Position numbers and translations under genes: made by a program. Source: Planctomycetaceae bacterium (GTDB lineage Bacteria > Planctomycetota > Planctomycetia > Planctomycetales > Planctomycetaceae). Taken from it: a stretch of 64,000 nucleotides of DNA. The stretch is taken from contig JANSXP010000019.1 of the NCBI GenBank assembly GCA_024742875.1, positions 36,311-100,310 on the forward strand, read 5' to 3'. Positions within the stretch are counted from its first letter, which is position 1, and each line of letters starts with the position of its first letter. The notes below the pieces were generated by a model, which was not told the DNA's origin, ran no database searches, and saw only the letters and a program-made list of their open reading frames with translations. Positions 9,843 to 18,791 of the stretch are shown here, piece after piece.

Positions 9843-10647
9843 TCAGGACGCGGTGGTCGAATTTGCCTCGTCGGTCCCGCGCTGGCGACGTCGTCGGTAC
9901 CAACCACCGACGCCCAGGCAGAGAATCAGAGGCGCCATGCCAGGCTCAGGAACACATTGCTGTGTGCCGGCCATGAAACCGCATTCACCTCAGCGGCCGT
10001 CAGGGCATTGTCGTAAATCCGAAATTCGTTGATGCTGCCAATCAGGAATGGATCCGCGAATTGAGAACGCCCCAGGTAGTTGCTCGTTGTGTTTCCCAGA
10101 CTCGACGGGGTGAGTGTGACTCCAGAACTGGTGGCGACCAGGCTTCCGTTGATGTAGATGCCGGCGATATCTGTCGCTGCATCAATTGTCACTGCATAGT
10201 GGGTTTCCATATTCAGCGGGAACTGATCTGCACTTATGACCGACTGTTGGCCCGGTATTCCGGTGGACGAGATCGAGAATTCCATGCCATCTGGACCGCC
10301 TGCGTCCGTGGTCAGGAACATGTACTCAGTGGTGTTGACGCTGGTGGCCACTGAAATGACGGCACCCGCAACCACCACGGCAGAGCTGATCCACCAATAT
10401 TGCTTCACCGAAGATGCCACAGACTTTGTCGGCAGTTCCAACGCGACATTACACGGCGGTGCCTCGATTGTCGGTGGCCAGCTGGTGCTTGACGGTGTTG
10501 ACGACTACGCCTCGCTCCCCATTGGTGCCACGATCGCTGCCGCCAATTCAGTGACCATCGAAGGTTGGGCAACGGTCACAGAAAATCGAACCTGGTCGCG
10601 GCTATTCGACTTTGGAAGCGCTGTAAGACCAATCAGTGAAGTCTCAT
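9843..10647 (-). pseudogene. Broken LamG / PEP-CTERM gene with internal inversion
   Basis: Remnant of a secreted, sortase-like anchored LamG (concanavalin-like lectin) protein. The C-terminal LamG half lies on the minus strand (about 10338 down to 9960; N-T-T-E-Y-M-F-L-T-T, then G-S-I-N-E-F-R-I-Y-D-N-A-L-T-A-A-E-V). The N-terminal half lies on the plus strand (about 10340-10620; E-L-I-H-Q-Y-C-F to W-S-R-L-F-D-F-G-S). Re-inverting 10339-10620 on paper joins F-D-F-G-S to V-N-T-T-E-Y in frame and restores a hydrophobic signal peptide (L-I-G-L-T-A-L-V-A) ahead of E-L-I-H-Q-Y. A 1-base frameshift separates that peptide from ATG 10647. A second frameshift near 9970 separates LamG from V-P-E-P-G, a hydrophobic stretch and R-R-R-R, the PEP-CTERM signal, ending at 9843. 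Inactive as it stands. Confidence 0.82.
10339..10620. other. Inverted segment inside the LamG pseudogene
   Basis: The segment is bounded by the 4-bp inverted repeats cgct (10339-10342) and agcg (10617-10620). Flipping it makes both flanking reading frames continuous at the same time. No transposase or recombinase gene is nearby. It carries the LamG N-terminal half on the plus strand. Confidence 0.75.
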
Positions 10648-11025
10648 TGGGGGGTACCTCGTCGCTCAACCAAAAGATTCACGACCCGATCGGATTTTCG
10701 CTGGTGGCAGCGATAAGCTAACGGGTGCAGTGACGAGTGACTCCCTTTCTTCCCACGCATGCATCAATTTGAGGGCGATCACTGCCTGAATCTGTGATCT
10801 GTTACCAATAGTTGGCGGCAAACCAGAGACAGAAACAAAGCGTTGCTGGGGGGGAGTACGCCCCTCGGATTGCATGCATACTGGACCGCTGGTGCAGGCC
10901 GTGTTTTTGCCGGGCCATCCATGAGGCAGGGAGCTCAGAGGGAATTCGGTGGCGCAAGAGAACGAAATTTGACGATGACGACGATAGCAAGACGCCTGCT
11001 AATTCTGACAATTTGCTGATCTGTA
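10648..11025. other. Intergenic region upstream of the porin
   Basis: This 378-base stretch holds no supported gene. The minus-strand frame 10666-10875 has no signal peptide or domain. It should contain the porin promoter and, on the minus strand, the old promoter of the LamG pseudogene. Confidence 0.45.
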
Positions 11026-12663
11026 ATGAATCTTACGCGCGCCACCATTGTCCTGCTGATGAGCACCGGAGTATTCTCGGTGCGTCTATCGGCCGATGAA
11101 CCGCAGCCGACACCCCCTGTCGCGGACAGCTCCGTCCAGCAGCAGCTCGACGCTCAGGCGGCAGAAATTGCCGAATTGAAGTCCCAGCTGAAGGAGCTGA
11201 CAACGCTGCTGCGACAGCAGACCGCCGGCCCGCCGACGGTGCCCGCTTCCTGGCAGGCGTCACCAGCTCAGTCGCCGCCAGTGGCCGCTCCTCTCGTGCC
11301 GCCGGGGGAGGACCATTCCGCCGCGCAGCTTTCGTCGGTGGTCCCGATGACAGCACCTATGGTGGGCTGTGGAGATGACTGCTCGCCGAAAATTGACAAA
11401 CAGAAAGTCCCCGTGCAGGCCGCCGTGCCCGCGCTCGATTCCTGTGGCGAGCCGAGTGGGATCGACAGCGTGCTGTTGCGTTATGTGGCTGACTATGACA
11501 AAGGATTTATTATCCGTGGCATTGATCCTGAGGCGGATCCGTTTCGATTGAAGGTCAATGGCTGGATTCAGGCTCGCCATGTGGGCTTTACACGAGACGC
11601 AAACTTCTGGACTGACAACGCGGGCGTTACTCGTCCCATTCGCAATCGCAATCACTTTGACATTGAGCGAGCGCGACTGGTGTTCTCGGGCAATGCCCTG
11701 GACAAACGGCTGTCCTATTTTCTGCAGCTCGATGGAGACGCTGATGGACGCGACACGGTGGACTTTTTCGACTACTGGTGGGCGTGGACCTTCAGTGACG
11801 AACTGCGGGTGCAGATCGGTAAACGCAAAGTCACGGCCGGCCGCCAGTGGCTGCGGGGAGCCCGCAACACGCGTCTGAGCGAACGACCGGTGGCCACAGA
11901 CTTTTTTCGGCCCGACCGAACCATTGGTATCTTCGCCACTGGCACGATCAACGACCGCTTCAACTATGAAGCCATGGTGGGCAATGGCTATCGCACGGCC
12001 AACCGCAATGCCACCGACTTAAACAACGACTTTGCTGTGGCCACCACCGGCTGGTGGGACAACGAAGGCGGATTCGGCAAGTATCTGACCGACCACGAAT
12101 GCTCTGAAGATCTGAAGTATCGCGTCGGCTACAGTTTTGCGTATGCCGCACAAAACAGTGTTTCACCGGTCGGGGTGCCGTTGAGCGAATCCGACTTTGT
12201 GCGGCTGGCAGACGGCACGCGGCTTGTGCAAACCGGCGCCCTGGCACCGGGCGTGACGGTCAACCAGTTCGACACCTACTACTACGCTGTTGACCTGGCC
12301 GCCAAGCATCGGGGCTGGAGCATTAACAGCGAAGTCTATTTCCGCTTCCTGCAGGATTTGGGTGGAGATGGACCGTTGCCCGTCAGCCAGATTCACCAGC
12401 GCGGTTTTTACGTGGAAGGCGGACGCATCATCCTGCCGGAGAAGCTGGACTGGAATGTGCGTTTCTCACAGGTCAACGGAGACTTCGGCAGTGCGTCTGA
12501 GTATGCGGGCGGCTTCAACTGGTTCCCGCTCAACACACGACGGCTGAAAGTGTCGTTTGATGTAACGTATGTGGACGGCAGCCCGCTGCAGAACACGGCC
12601 ACCGAAATTCTGGCCGGCGATGAGGGCACGCTGTTTCGCACGCAGTTTCAGGCAGAATTTTAG
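11026..12663 (+). CDS. Phosphate-selective porin O/P family protein
   Basis: Outer-membrane beta-barrel porin, 545 aa. A signal peptide covers about residues 1-24. A short coiled coil (about 36-63, Q-L-D-A-Q-A-A-E-I-A-E-L-K heptads) and a Pro/Ala-rich linker follow, a head seen in planctomycete and proteobacterial OprO/P-like proteins. The barrel begins near residue 145. It contains I-E-R-A-R-L-V-F-S-G, the D-G-D-A-D-G-R-D-T segment and R-V-Q-I-G-K-R-K-V, all typical of the OprP family, and it ends in an aromatic residue (E-F). The family takes up phosphate, pyrophosphate or other anions; the selectivity here cannot be read. It is transcribed alone. Confidence 0.88.
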   Translation: MNLTRATIVLLMSTGVFSVRLSADEPQPTPPVADSSVQQQLDAQAAEIAELKSQLKELTTLLRQQTAGPPTVPASWQASPAQSPPVAAPLVPPGEDHSAAQLSSVVPMTAPMVGCGDDCSPKIDKQKVPVQAAVPALDSCGEPSGIDSVLLRYVADYDKGFIIRGIDPEADPFRLKVNGWIQARHVGFTRDANFWTDNAGVTRPIRNRNHFDIERARLVFSGNALDKRLSYFLQLDGDADGRDTVDFFDYWWAWTFSDELRVQIGKRKVTAGRQWLRGARNTRLSERPVATDFFRPDRTIGIFATGTINDRFNYEAMVGNGYRTANRNATDLNNDFAVATTGWWDNEGGFGKYLTDHECSEDLKYRVGYSFAYAAQNSVSPVGVPLSESDFVRLADGTRLVQTGALAPGVTVNQFDTYYYAVDLAAKHRGWSINSEVYFRFLQDLGGDGPLPVSQIHQRGFYVEGGRIILPEKLDWNVRFSQVNGDFGSASEYAGGFNWFPLNTRRLKVSFDVTYVDGSPLQNTATEILAGDEGTLFRTQFQAEF

Positions 12664-12710
12664 TCGCCTGATCGCCCGCTGTTCACCAGCGTAAGCGAAA
12701 TACACTGTTC

Positions 12711-12738
12711 GCGTGGTCCCATCAGCGTGGTCCCATCA
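12711..12738 (+). repeat. 14-bp tandem duplication after the porin gene
   Basis: The unit gcgtggtcccatca occurs twice in direct succession, and a degenerate third start (gcgcggtc) follows. It lies 50 bases past the porin stop and near the 3' end of the convergent BON gene. Confidence 0.8.
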
Positions 12739-12745
12739 GCGCGGT

Positions 12746-13012
12746 CTACCATGCGTGGCCGTAGCCGCCAGTCACCTGCAGGTTGTTTTCGATAAAGCGT
12801 GAGCCCGTCAGCCCGCGTACGCTTTCCTGAATTCGCTGCTTATCGTGCCAGCAGTCAACCGTACCGCTCAGCAGGACTGCGTCGTCATCAAACTGAATGT
12901 CGACGTTGCGAGCGTTCAGACGAGACACCGCTGTTTTCATCATGTCCAGCAGATGATGTTCGGTGTCGATGCGAAGATGGCCGTTGGACAAAGCCGGTGA
13001 GGAAGTCGCCAT
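12746..13012 (-). CDS. BON domain protein
   Basis: A small protein of about 88 aa made almost entirely of one BON domain. It shows a helix (H-H-L-L-D-M-M-K-T-A-V-S-R-L), a strand with the D-D-D-A-V-L-L-S-G-T-V turn, the H-D-K-Q-R-I-Q-E-S-V helix and a final I-E-N-N-L-Q-V strand. BON domains bind phospholipid or envelope components. No signal peptide is seen from the ATG at 13012. A GTG at 13105 would add 31 residues without a recognisable signal. It is last in a minus-strand group with mtdB and the TolQ-like gene, 260 bases away. Confidence 0.7.
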   Translation of the reverse strand: MATSSPALSNGHLRIDTEHHLLDMMKTAVSRLNARNVDIQFDDDAVLLSGTVDCWHDKQRIQESVRGLTGSRFIENNLQVTGGYGHAW

Positions 13013-13272
13013 GGAAACCACGTTTTCCCGCGGGAGATTCGAATGATTGAGTGCCCCGCCCTGAGCGTTCCTGATCCACCCGAAGTATCGACCTTGTTTT
13101 GCCACGGATGACGGGAACGTTTGGCGAAACCCCTTGGGTGAGCAATTGCCTGGTAAACCCTGTCAGATATTCCGGTTAGGTAATGCCTGCGAATCTCCTG
13201 TTCAGCAGCCCGGAGGGGAAAGTCCCAGCGCCGATTGCGTCGCCCTGGGATCAGCCGACATAGAGGCTGCCG

Positions 13273-14151
13273 TTATTCGTCCGTCGCCAGTCCCGCGACC
13301 TGCAGCGCCAGATTGTAGATTTCACTGGTGTCCAGCAGCACGTCGCTGGATTCAAACAGCTGGCGGATGGCCTGTTTGTGCACTTTCATCTTGGTCCCAC
13401 CCACTCCCAGCGCTCCATAGCAGACGGTTCCCTCCACTTGTTTCGCCTTGTCTGTGGCACCCACGTCGGCCAGGCCGGTGGGCGGGACGGCGTTCAGGTC
13501 AATGGCGACCTGCAGGTCGGGCAGTGCGGCCAGGCTGCCTTCGGGGAGGAAGCAAATGCCAGCGGCGCCAGCGGCGACCACCAGCTGTTTGCCGGCACAC
13601 AGCGCCTGAAATTCTTCTGTTGTGGAACCAGCGGCCGGCTGCAGTTGTCCGCTGCTGGTGTGGGCGGCAATCGCTTCACAGGCAGCCGCCGCCCGATCCT
13701 GTGAACGTGACACGAGGGTGACGTTGCAGCCTTCTGCTGCCAGCAACTGACCAACACGCTGTCCGACTGGTCCAGTGCCTCCCAGCACAAGGGCGGACGT
13801 GCTGTTGAGTGGCAGATGCTGTTTGGCGGCGACAACGGCCGCGGCAGCCGTCGTGTTGCAACCGTTGGAGTCCATCATCACGGAGACCCGCATGGGGCCG
13901 AAAAACGCCTTTTGCACGTGCTTCATCAGGGCTTCGCCCTCTGACACGCTGCTGCCGCCGACGAAGATGGCCGTGTTCTTCAGGTCCGCAGGACCGCGCG
14001 TGAAGATCGCCCCGTGCACCAGTCCGGTGACGTTGTCGCCGCTGATGCCGCCATAGGAAAACAGTTCTTCGGCGCCCGCATCAACCGCCACAACGCGGTC
14101 GAATGTACTGGGCTGCTCATCGGTGTCGAACTGGATCAGGATCTTCTTCAT
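13273..14151 (-). CDS. mtdB: NAD(P)-dependent methylene-H4MPT dehydrogenase
   Basis: Oxidises methylene-tetrahydromethanopterin to methenyl-H4MPT with NAD(P)+, the MtdB step of the archaeal-type C1 pathway used by methylotrophs and found in many planctomycetes. The 292-aa protein has the MtdB-type start M-K-K-I-L-I-Q-F-D-T-D, an S-G-D-N-V-T-G-L-V-H-G-A-I-F-T-R-G block (about 38-53) and a Rossmann G-G-T-G-P-V-G (124-130). The conserved end includes Y-G-A-L-G-V-G-G-x-K-M-K-x-H. The frame extends to 14169, but the internal ATG 14151 matches family starts. No other C1 genes are adjacent. The TolQ-like gene lies 64 bases upstream and may share its transcript. Confidence 0.92.
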   Translation of the reverse strand: MKKILIQFDTDEQPSTFDRVVAVDAGAEELFSYGGISGDNVTGLVHGAIFTRGPADLKNTAIFVGGSSVSEGEALMKHVQKAFFGPMRVSVMMDSNGCNTTAAAAVVAAKQHLPLNSTSALVLGGTGPVGQRVGQLLAAEGCNVTLVSRSQDRAAAACEAIAAHTSSGQLQPAAGSTTEEFQALCAGKQLVVAAGAAGICFLPEGSLAALPDLQVAIDLNAVPPTGLADVGATDKAKQVEGTVCYGALGVGGTKMKVHKQAIRQLFESSDVLLDTSEIYNLALQVAGLATDE

Positions 14152-14215
14152 GGAAATCTGCACGCGCAAACGAAATCGAAAGCAAAGGGCGTCGCTGGCC
14201 GGTCAGTCGGGAAGC

Positions 14216-15082
14216 TTACTCCCGCGGGCGTCGCTTTGCCTGACTAGCGCGACGGAAATCTGCAAAAACATGTTCGGCCAGAAGTGTGGATTCGGCCGAC
14301 AGTTCGTCGATGCGGTTGCGAAAGATGGCGAACGCACTGAGGGAGGGTACGGCAACCCCCAGTCCCAGCAGCGTGGTCACCAGGGCGCGGTAGATGCCCG
14401 GAGCCAGTTCCGATACCTGCGGGTTGGCCTTTTGTTCAAATTCCAGAAACGCCTGGATCATGCCCCAGACGGTTCCCATCAGGCCCAGCATCGGGGCGAT
14501 GGTGCCGATGACAGACAGATATTCTATGCGTCGAAACAAACGTGCCGATTGTTCGACGGCCGTATCTTCCATGGCCTTCTCCACCGACGCATACCCCAGT
14601 GAAGTTTCTGCAAGGCCCGCATGCAGCAGACGACCCAGGTAGCCGGAATGCTGCTCGCACAGTTTTTTGGCATCATCCACTTTGCGCTTGGCCAGACAGG
14701 CGTGCACCTCTTCGGCCAGTCCGGGCGGCATCAGAATGCTGCGGCGGATGTTCATGATGTGATCAGCAATCAGTGCCACCATCACCAGACTCAGCAGCAC
14801 GATCAAATAACCCACCCAGCCGCCGGCACGCAGCATGCCCTGCAGAGTCAGTCCGCCAGGTTCCGCGGGTGTCTGGTTCTCACCTGGCTGCGGACCAGTG
14901 GTGTTCGTTTGCACGTTGGGTGGCAATTCGCCCTGAGCGGCGGTCGCCACCGGTGAGAAGACGGGGGAAAATGCCAGCACGCAGACAGCCAGCAACAACA
15001 GCAGTGTCAGCCAGCGGGATGGCGACGGGGCCTGGGGGGACAGCGTCGGTATTTGTGCCGCTTGCATTGTATTCGTGGGCAT
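14216..15082 (-). CDS. MotA/TolQ/ExbB proton channel family protein
   Basis: Inner-membrane proton channel subunit, 288 aa. The hydrophobic stretch at about residues 24-48 is probably a cleaved signal peptide, followed by a Pro/Gln-rich spacer. Three further helices follow: about 89-108, then about 187-210 (I-G-T-I-A-P-M-L-G-L-M-G-T-V-W-G-M), then about 232-252. G-T-V-x-G-M is the family signature. ExbB/TolQ proteins couple proton flow to periplasmic work through an ExbD/TolR partner, and no such gene is adjacent. It starts 105 bases after the transglutaminase gene on the same strand, so it may be the tail of that operon. Confidence 0.87.
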   Translation of the reverse strand: MPTNTMQAAQIPTLSPQAPSPSRWLTLLLLLAVCVLAFSPVFSPVATAAQGELPPNVQTNTTGPQPGENQTPAEPGGLTLQGMLRAGGWVGYLIVLLSLVMVALIADHIMNIRRSILMPPGLAEEVHACLAKRKVDDAKKLCEQHSGYLGRLLHAGLAETSLGYASVEKAMEDTAVEQSARLFRRIEYLSVIGTIAPMLGLMGTVWGMIQAFLEFEQKANPQVSELAPGIYRALVTTLLGLGVAVPSLSAFAIFRNRIDELSAESTLLAEHVFADFRRASQAKRRPRE

Positions 15083-15187
15083 CCATTCGCGTTCTGGCTG
15101 AGTGAGTGACGGTCACGGCGGTGCATTCTAGGCAGACCGCCGGTTGGCGTGAACCCTTGCCACAGATTCCGCCCGGCCGGTGGAGAT

Positions 15188-16072
15188 TCAATCCGCGTCC
15201 AGCGGTGCCACGTCGACACTGACTGACAGCGTGGGCTCGCCGCCGCCCAGAAATACGCCTTTGATGGGCACCACATCGCTGTAGTCTCGCCCGCTGGCCA
15301 CCGTGACGTGATCGGTGGAACACAGGCAGTTGTTGGTGGGATCAAAGTCCACCCAGCCGAGTGTTTCGCCGCAATAGACGGACAGCCACGCATGCGACTG
15401 ATCAGCGCCCACCAGTCGCGGCTTGCCTTCCGGCGGCAGTGTTCGCAGATAACCACTCACATAGCGAGCCGCAATTCCGTGTGACCTCAGACAGGCCACC
15501 CCCACGTGCGCGAAGTCCTGGCAGACGCCGTGACGCGCCTCAAAGGCCACACTGGTGGGCGTGTCCACCTGAGTGGCGTCTTTGTCGTAACGAAATTCCT
15601 GATAGATGTGTTTGGTCAAAGCCAGTGCCGCTTCCACGATCGGGCGATCGGGCGGCAGGTCAGCGGACGCCCAGGCGTGGAAGTCTGCCGAACGACGAAT
15701 GCGGGGCGAATCAAACACAAACGGGATGACGTCCAGCCAGCGGGCATCCGTCCGGTCGGCTAGACCGGCAACAACCTGCCGGCACGTCGGCGATGTGACC
15801 CCGGCCAGATCCGAGCGGTCCTGCACGCTCACCTCGCTGACCGCTTTGATCACCAGTTTGGCGTGACTTTCTTCCAGTGAAAATCGCTGCACCACATTGC
15901 CGAACATATCCTGCCGCTGATGGATGCGGGCAGGTCCGGGCTCAATGGCAAGCTGATGCTGATGGACGATGAGTCCCGGACACTCATGCGGTGTGAGCAT
16001 CACCACGTTGTGGCACACACTCACCGGCGTGGAGTATTTGTAGGACGTGGTGTGCGTGATGCGATACTTCAC
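15188..16072 (-). CDS. Transglutaminase-like protein
   Basis: Cysteine-protease/transglutaminase fold, 294 aa. The N-terminal beta domain (about 1-85; M-K-Y-R-I-T-H-T-T-S-Y-K-Y) is the bacterial transglutaminase-like N-domain. The core carries the triad Cys184 (H-G-V-C-Q-D-F), His227 (Q-S-H-A-W) and Asp244 (V-D-F-D-P-T-N). Such proteins are proposed to hydrolyse or ligate amide bonds in peptides made by neighbouring amidoligases. It overlaps the upstream ATP-grasp/alpha-E gene by 4 bases (ATGA), so the two are translationally coupled. No signal peptide is visible, so it should act in the cytoplasm. Confidence 0.92.
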   Translation of the reverse strand: MKYRITHTTSYKYSTPVSVCHNVVMLTPHECPGLIVHQHQLAIEPGPARIHQRQDMFGNVVQRFSLEESHAKLVIKAVSEVSVQDRSDLAGVTSPTCRQVVAGLADRTDARWLDVIPFVFDSPRIRRSADFHAWASADLPPDRPIVEAALALTKHIYQEFRYDKDATQVDTPTSVAFEARHGVCQDFAHVGVACLRSHGIAARYVSGYLRTLPPEGKPRLVGADQSHAWLSVYCGETLGWVDFDPTNNCLCSTDHVTVASGRDYSDVVPIKGVFLGGGEPTLSVSVDVAPLDAD

Positions 16073-18663
16073 GATCCCGCCTCCATGGTGCCGCGGGAAT
16101 CACGATCGGGATGCTGCACGCCAAAATGCCGCGGCAGCCCGGCGTGAATCAGAAAACGGCTGGACACGGCGTCAGAAATCCGCGGCAGATCGGCATCGAG
16201 CTGATCCAGCAGGCTCACCAGCTGTCGCCGTCGCCCGCTGTCGTTCTGTTCGGCCAGTGCGTAGACGTCGCACAGTTTGATGGTGCTGGCCAGATGCACG
16301 GCCATCCGCTGTTCCGGGTTGAGCTGCGCCTGATGGAGGTTGCCGGGCATGGCATCCAGATGCTCGTTGATGCGAATCAGCTGATAAATCATGGACCGCG
16401 GATTGGTGGTGTCGGTCATCAGCAAATCAAGCACGACCGGCACCTGAAACGTCGACAGATAGCGATTGCGGTAGGTCATCAGACTGTCAGAGACCGTCAG
16501 CAGCGATTCCAGCATCTCCGCATCGCCCCGCTGGGGGGCGAGAAAACTGCGGAGCAGTGCGCTGGTCTGGGTGACACGTTCCAGTCGCCGACCCAAATCA
16601 AAAAAGCTCCAGCCCAGGGTGCGCGTCATGCCTTCGCCCACCAGTCCGTTCAGGGCGGCCAGCTCAGCCAGTGTGGTTTCCAGCAGGTCGGCCATATCCA
16701 CTGACGTGCGATCGATGCGTTCGGATGCTTTCTGCAGGCCGTCCTGCAGACGGTCCACCGCCTGCCACATGTCCAGCGAGATACGATCCCGCACCCGCAG
16801 GGCCGTTCTCAGGGCATTGTTGACAGAAGACCGCAGTGACAGCGGGCGTTCCACATCCAGCACGCAGTCCGGCAGCGAGGAGGCTGCGTCAGAAATGGTG
16901 CGGCTGAATTCCGGCACGACGTGGTCCGGGTCCACCTGACCGGAGGTGGCCAGATAACGCAGCAGCGGCAGGTTTTCGGGACCATCGGTGTCTTCGGACT
17001 CCAGGCTGGCATACAGCGTTCGCAGCACACGGGCCGACTGCGCCGCGCGTTCGGCATAGCGTCCCAGCCAGAAAAAGTTGTCCGCCACGCGGGACGGCAG
17101 TTCTGATCCACTGCGGCGAGGAGCCAGCAGGGACGACGATCCCTCCAGCAGACTAAACGGCTCCACCGGCTGCTCAGACAGAATCCACACATCCTGACTG
17201 CGTTCCCCGGCCGTCATCGTGAAGTTCAGACTGTCCGAATCGGGTGACACCCGCGCCAGTCCGCCGGGCAGACTGCGAAAGCCGTCTTTGGTCTGCAGCT
17301 GAAACGTCCGCAACCCCACATACCAGGACTCCACGCCGTCATCGGTCAGCACGGGCGTGGTGGAGCGATCGATCATTTCCTGCCCCACAAAGCGTTCGGG
17401 GCTGGCTTTGATCTGCGACATCAGCACGTCTTTGGCCGTGGCATTCAGTGATCGCACCACCGTGGGACGCACGTCGGCCATGCGGTAGGCCGGACGAATC
17501 AGCATGCGATCGAAGTTTTCCAGCACGTACCGACACCAGTCGTCACGGCCGCACCACCATGTGGCGACCGACGCAATGGCCAGATCTTCGCCCAGCAGAT
17601 GCCGCGAGACGGCCGGCAGAAACGGAAGAAAGGCGGGCGATTCCACCAGTCGAGTGCCCACGGCATTGGCCACCGCCACCTTGCCTTCCCGCACGACATT
17701 CAGCAGAGAAGAAATGCCGATCTGCGAAGCGGGGTTCAGTTCCACCGAATCACAGTCGTCATCATCGAGGCGACGCAGCAGCACTTCCACCGGCAGCAGT
17801 CCGCCGAGTGTCAGCAGCTGCACGCGATCATTCCGCACGGCCAGATCATCGCCTTCGGCCAGCGTGTAACCCAGATAGCGGGCCAGATACGAGTCTTCAA
17901 AATAGCCACGACTTTGCGGACCTTTGGTCCACAGTACGATTCGAGGGTTCTCTTTGAACCGCGGCGCGAGGCGACGCAGTTCTTCTTTGAGCGAAGCATA
18001 AAACGGGGCCAGTCGACAAACGGGCAACTGGCGAAAAATGCCCGCCAGCATGCGCGATGTGGTGATGCGATTTTCCAGCACATAGCCCAGGCCAAACGGC
18101 GAACGCGTGCGATCACCGGTGGCCCACCACTGGCCCGAAGGATCGCGTGCTAAATCTGTCACGCAGTAGGTCAGCAGCCGTTCCTGCGACAGCGGGAGAT
18201 TCTGATAAGCCGGGTACCAGCCGGGATGCCCAAACACCAGTTCGGGCGGGATGATCTGATCTTTCAGCAGCCGTTGTTCGCCCAGCAGGTCGCGAAGCAG
18301 GGCATCCAGCACGCGGGCGCGCTGCTGCAGCTGTGCCGTAACCGTTTGCCATTCGGATTCTGCCAGCACCATGGGGATGGCATCCAGCGCCCACGGCCGC
18401 GAGACCAGGCCGTCTTCTTCGTACGGATTGTACGTGATGCCGTTGCGTTCGATTTGAGCCTGCGCCTGGTTCCAACGGCTGCGCAGTCGCTCCATGCCCA
18501 TTTCGCCCAGCTGCTGCAGCAGCGGTTGCCAGGAGGGCCGAACCTGGCCTGTGGACGTGACGGCTTCGTCAAAGATGCCTCGCGGTGGGGCGTATTGGCC
18601 AAACAGCGGGGATGAAGAGGGTGGGGAGTTCAAAAACAGAGTCACTGACAGGGGCAAAGGCAA
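16069..18663 (-). CDS. Fused circularly permuted ATP-grasp and alpha-E protein
   Basis: An 864-aa fusion. About residues 30-500 are a type 2 circularly permuted ATP-grasp domain (former DUF404/DUF407), with Y-C-V-T-D-L-A-R-D-P-S-G-Q-W-W and the V-L-E-N-R-I-T-T-S-R-M segment characteristic of the family. From about 525 to 850 the all-helical alpha-E domain (former DUF403) begins S-R-V-A-D-N-F-F-W-L-G-R-Y-x-E-R-A. Elsewhere, and in the next genes upstream, these are two proteins. The ATP-grasp half is predicted to make amide bonds to amino acids or a peptide; alpha-E is its obligate neighbour with unknown chemistry. It lies 129 bases after the DUF2126 gene and overlaps the transglutaminase gene. 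Confidence 0.9.
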   Translation of the reverse strand: MPLPLSVTLFLNSPPSSSPLFGQYAPPRGIFDEAVTSTGQVRPSWQPLLQQLGEMGMERLRSRWNQAQAQIERNGITYNPYEEDGLVSRPWALDAIPMVLAESEWQTVTAQLQQRARVLDALLRDLLGEQRLLKDQIIPPELVFGHPGWYPAYQNLPLSQERLLTYCVTDLARDPSGQWWATGDRTRSPFGLGYVLENRITTSRMLAGIFRQLPVCRLAPFYASLKEELRRLAPRFKENPRIVLWTKGPQSRGYFEDSYLARYLGYTLAEGDDLAVRNDRVQLLTLGGLLPVEVLLRRLDDDDCDSVELNPASQIGISSLLNVVREGKVAVANAVGTRLVESPAFLPFLPAVSRHLLGEDLAIASVATWWCGRDDWCRYVLENFDRMLIRPAYRMADVRPTVVRSLNATAKDVLMSQIKASPERFVGQEMIDRSTTPVLTDDGVESWYVGLRTFQLQTKDGFRSLPGGLARVSPDSDSLNFTMTAGERSQDVWILSEQPVEPFSLLEGSSSLLAPRRSGSELPSRVADNFFWLGRYAERAAQSARVLRTLYASLESEDTDGPENLPLLRYLATSGQVDPDHVVPEFSRTISDAASSLPDCVLDVERPLSLRSSVNNALRTALRVRDRISLDMWQAVDRLQDGLQKASERIDRTSVDMADLLETTLAELAALNGLVGEGMTRTLGWSFFDLGRRLERVTQTSALLRSFLAPQRGDAEMLESLLTVSDSLMTYRNRYLSTFQVPVVLDLLMTDTTNPRSMIYQLIRINEHLDAMPGNLHQAQLNPEQRMAVHLASTIKLCDVYALAEQNDSGRRRQLVSLLDQLDADLPRISDAVSSRFLIHAGLPRHFGVQHPDRDSRGTMEAGS

Positions 18664-18791
18664 CGGAAGAGGGAAGACTCTAGTTCGTGCGTCCCTGTTT
18701 TGCCATCACGATGCAGGTGCGATGCCGGCGGCCCGGCGGAATCCCGCCGCGAGCCTGTCTTCAGGCCAGGTTTGTCGGGTGGCTGTGTTTG

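Noticed and set aside
10236..10721. Plus-strand open frame as an intact small LamG gene
   Set aside because: It contains only the N-terminal half of the domain and no start fitting a signal peptide; the other half lies inverted next to it.
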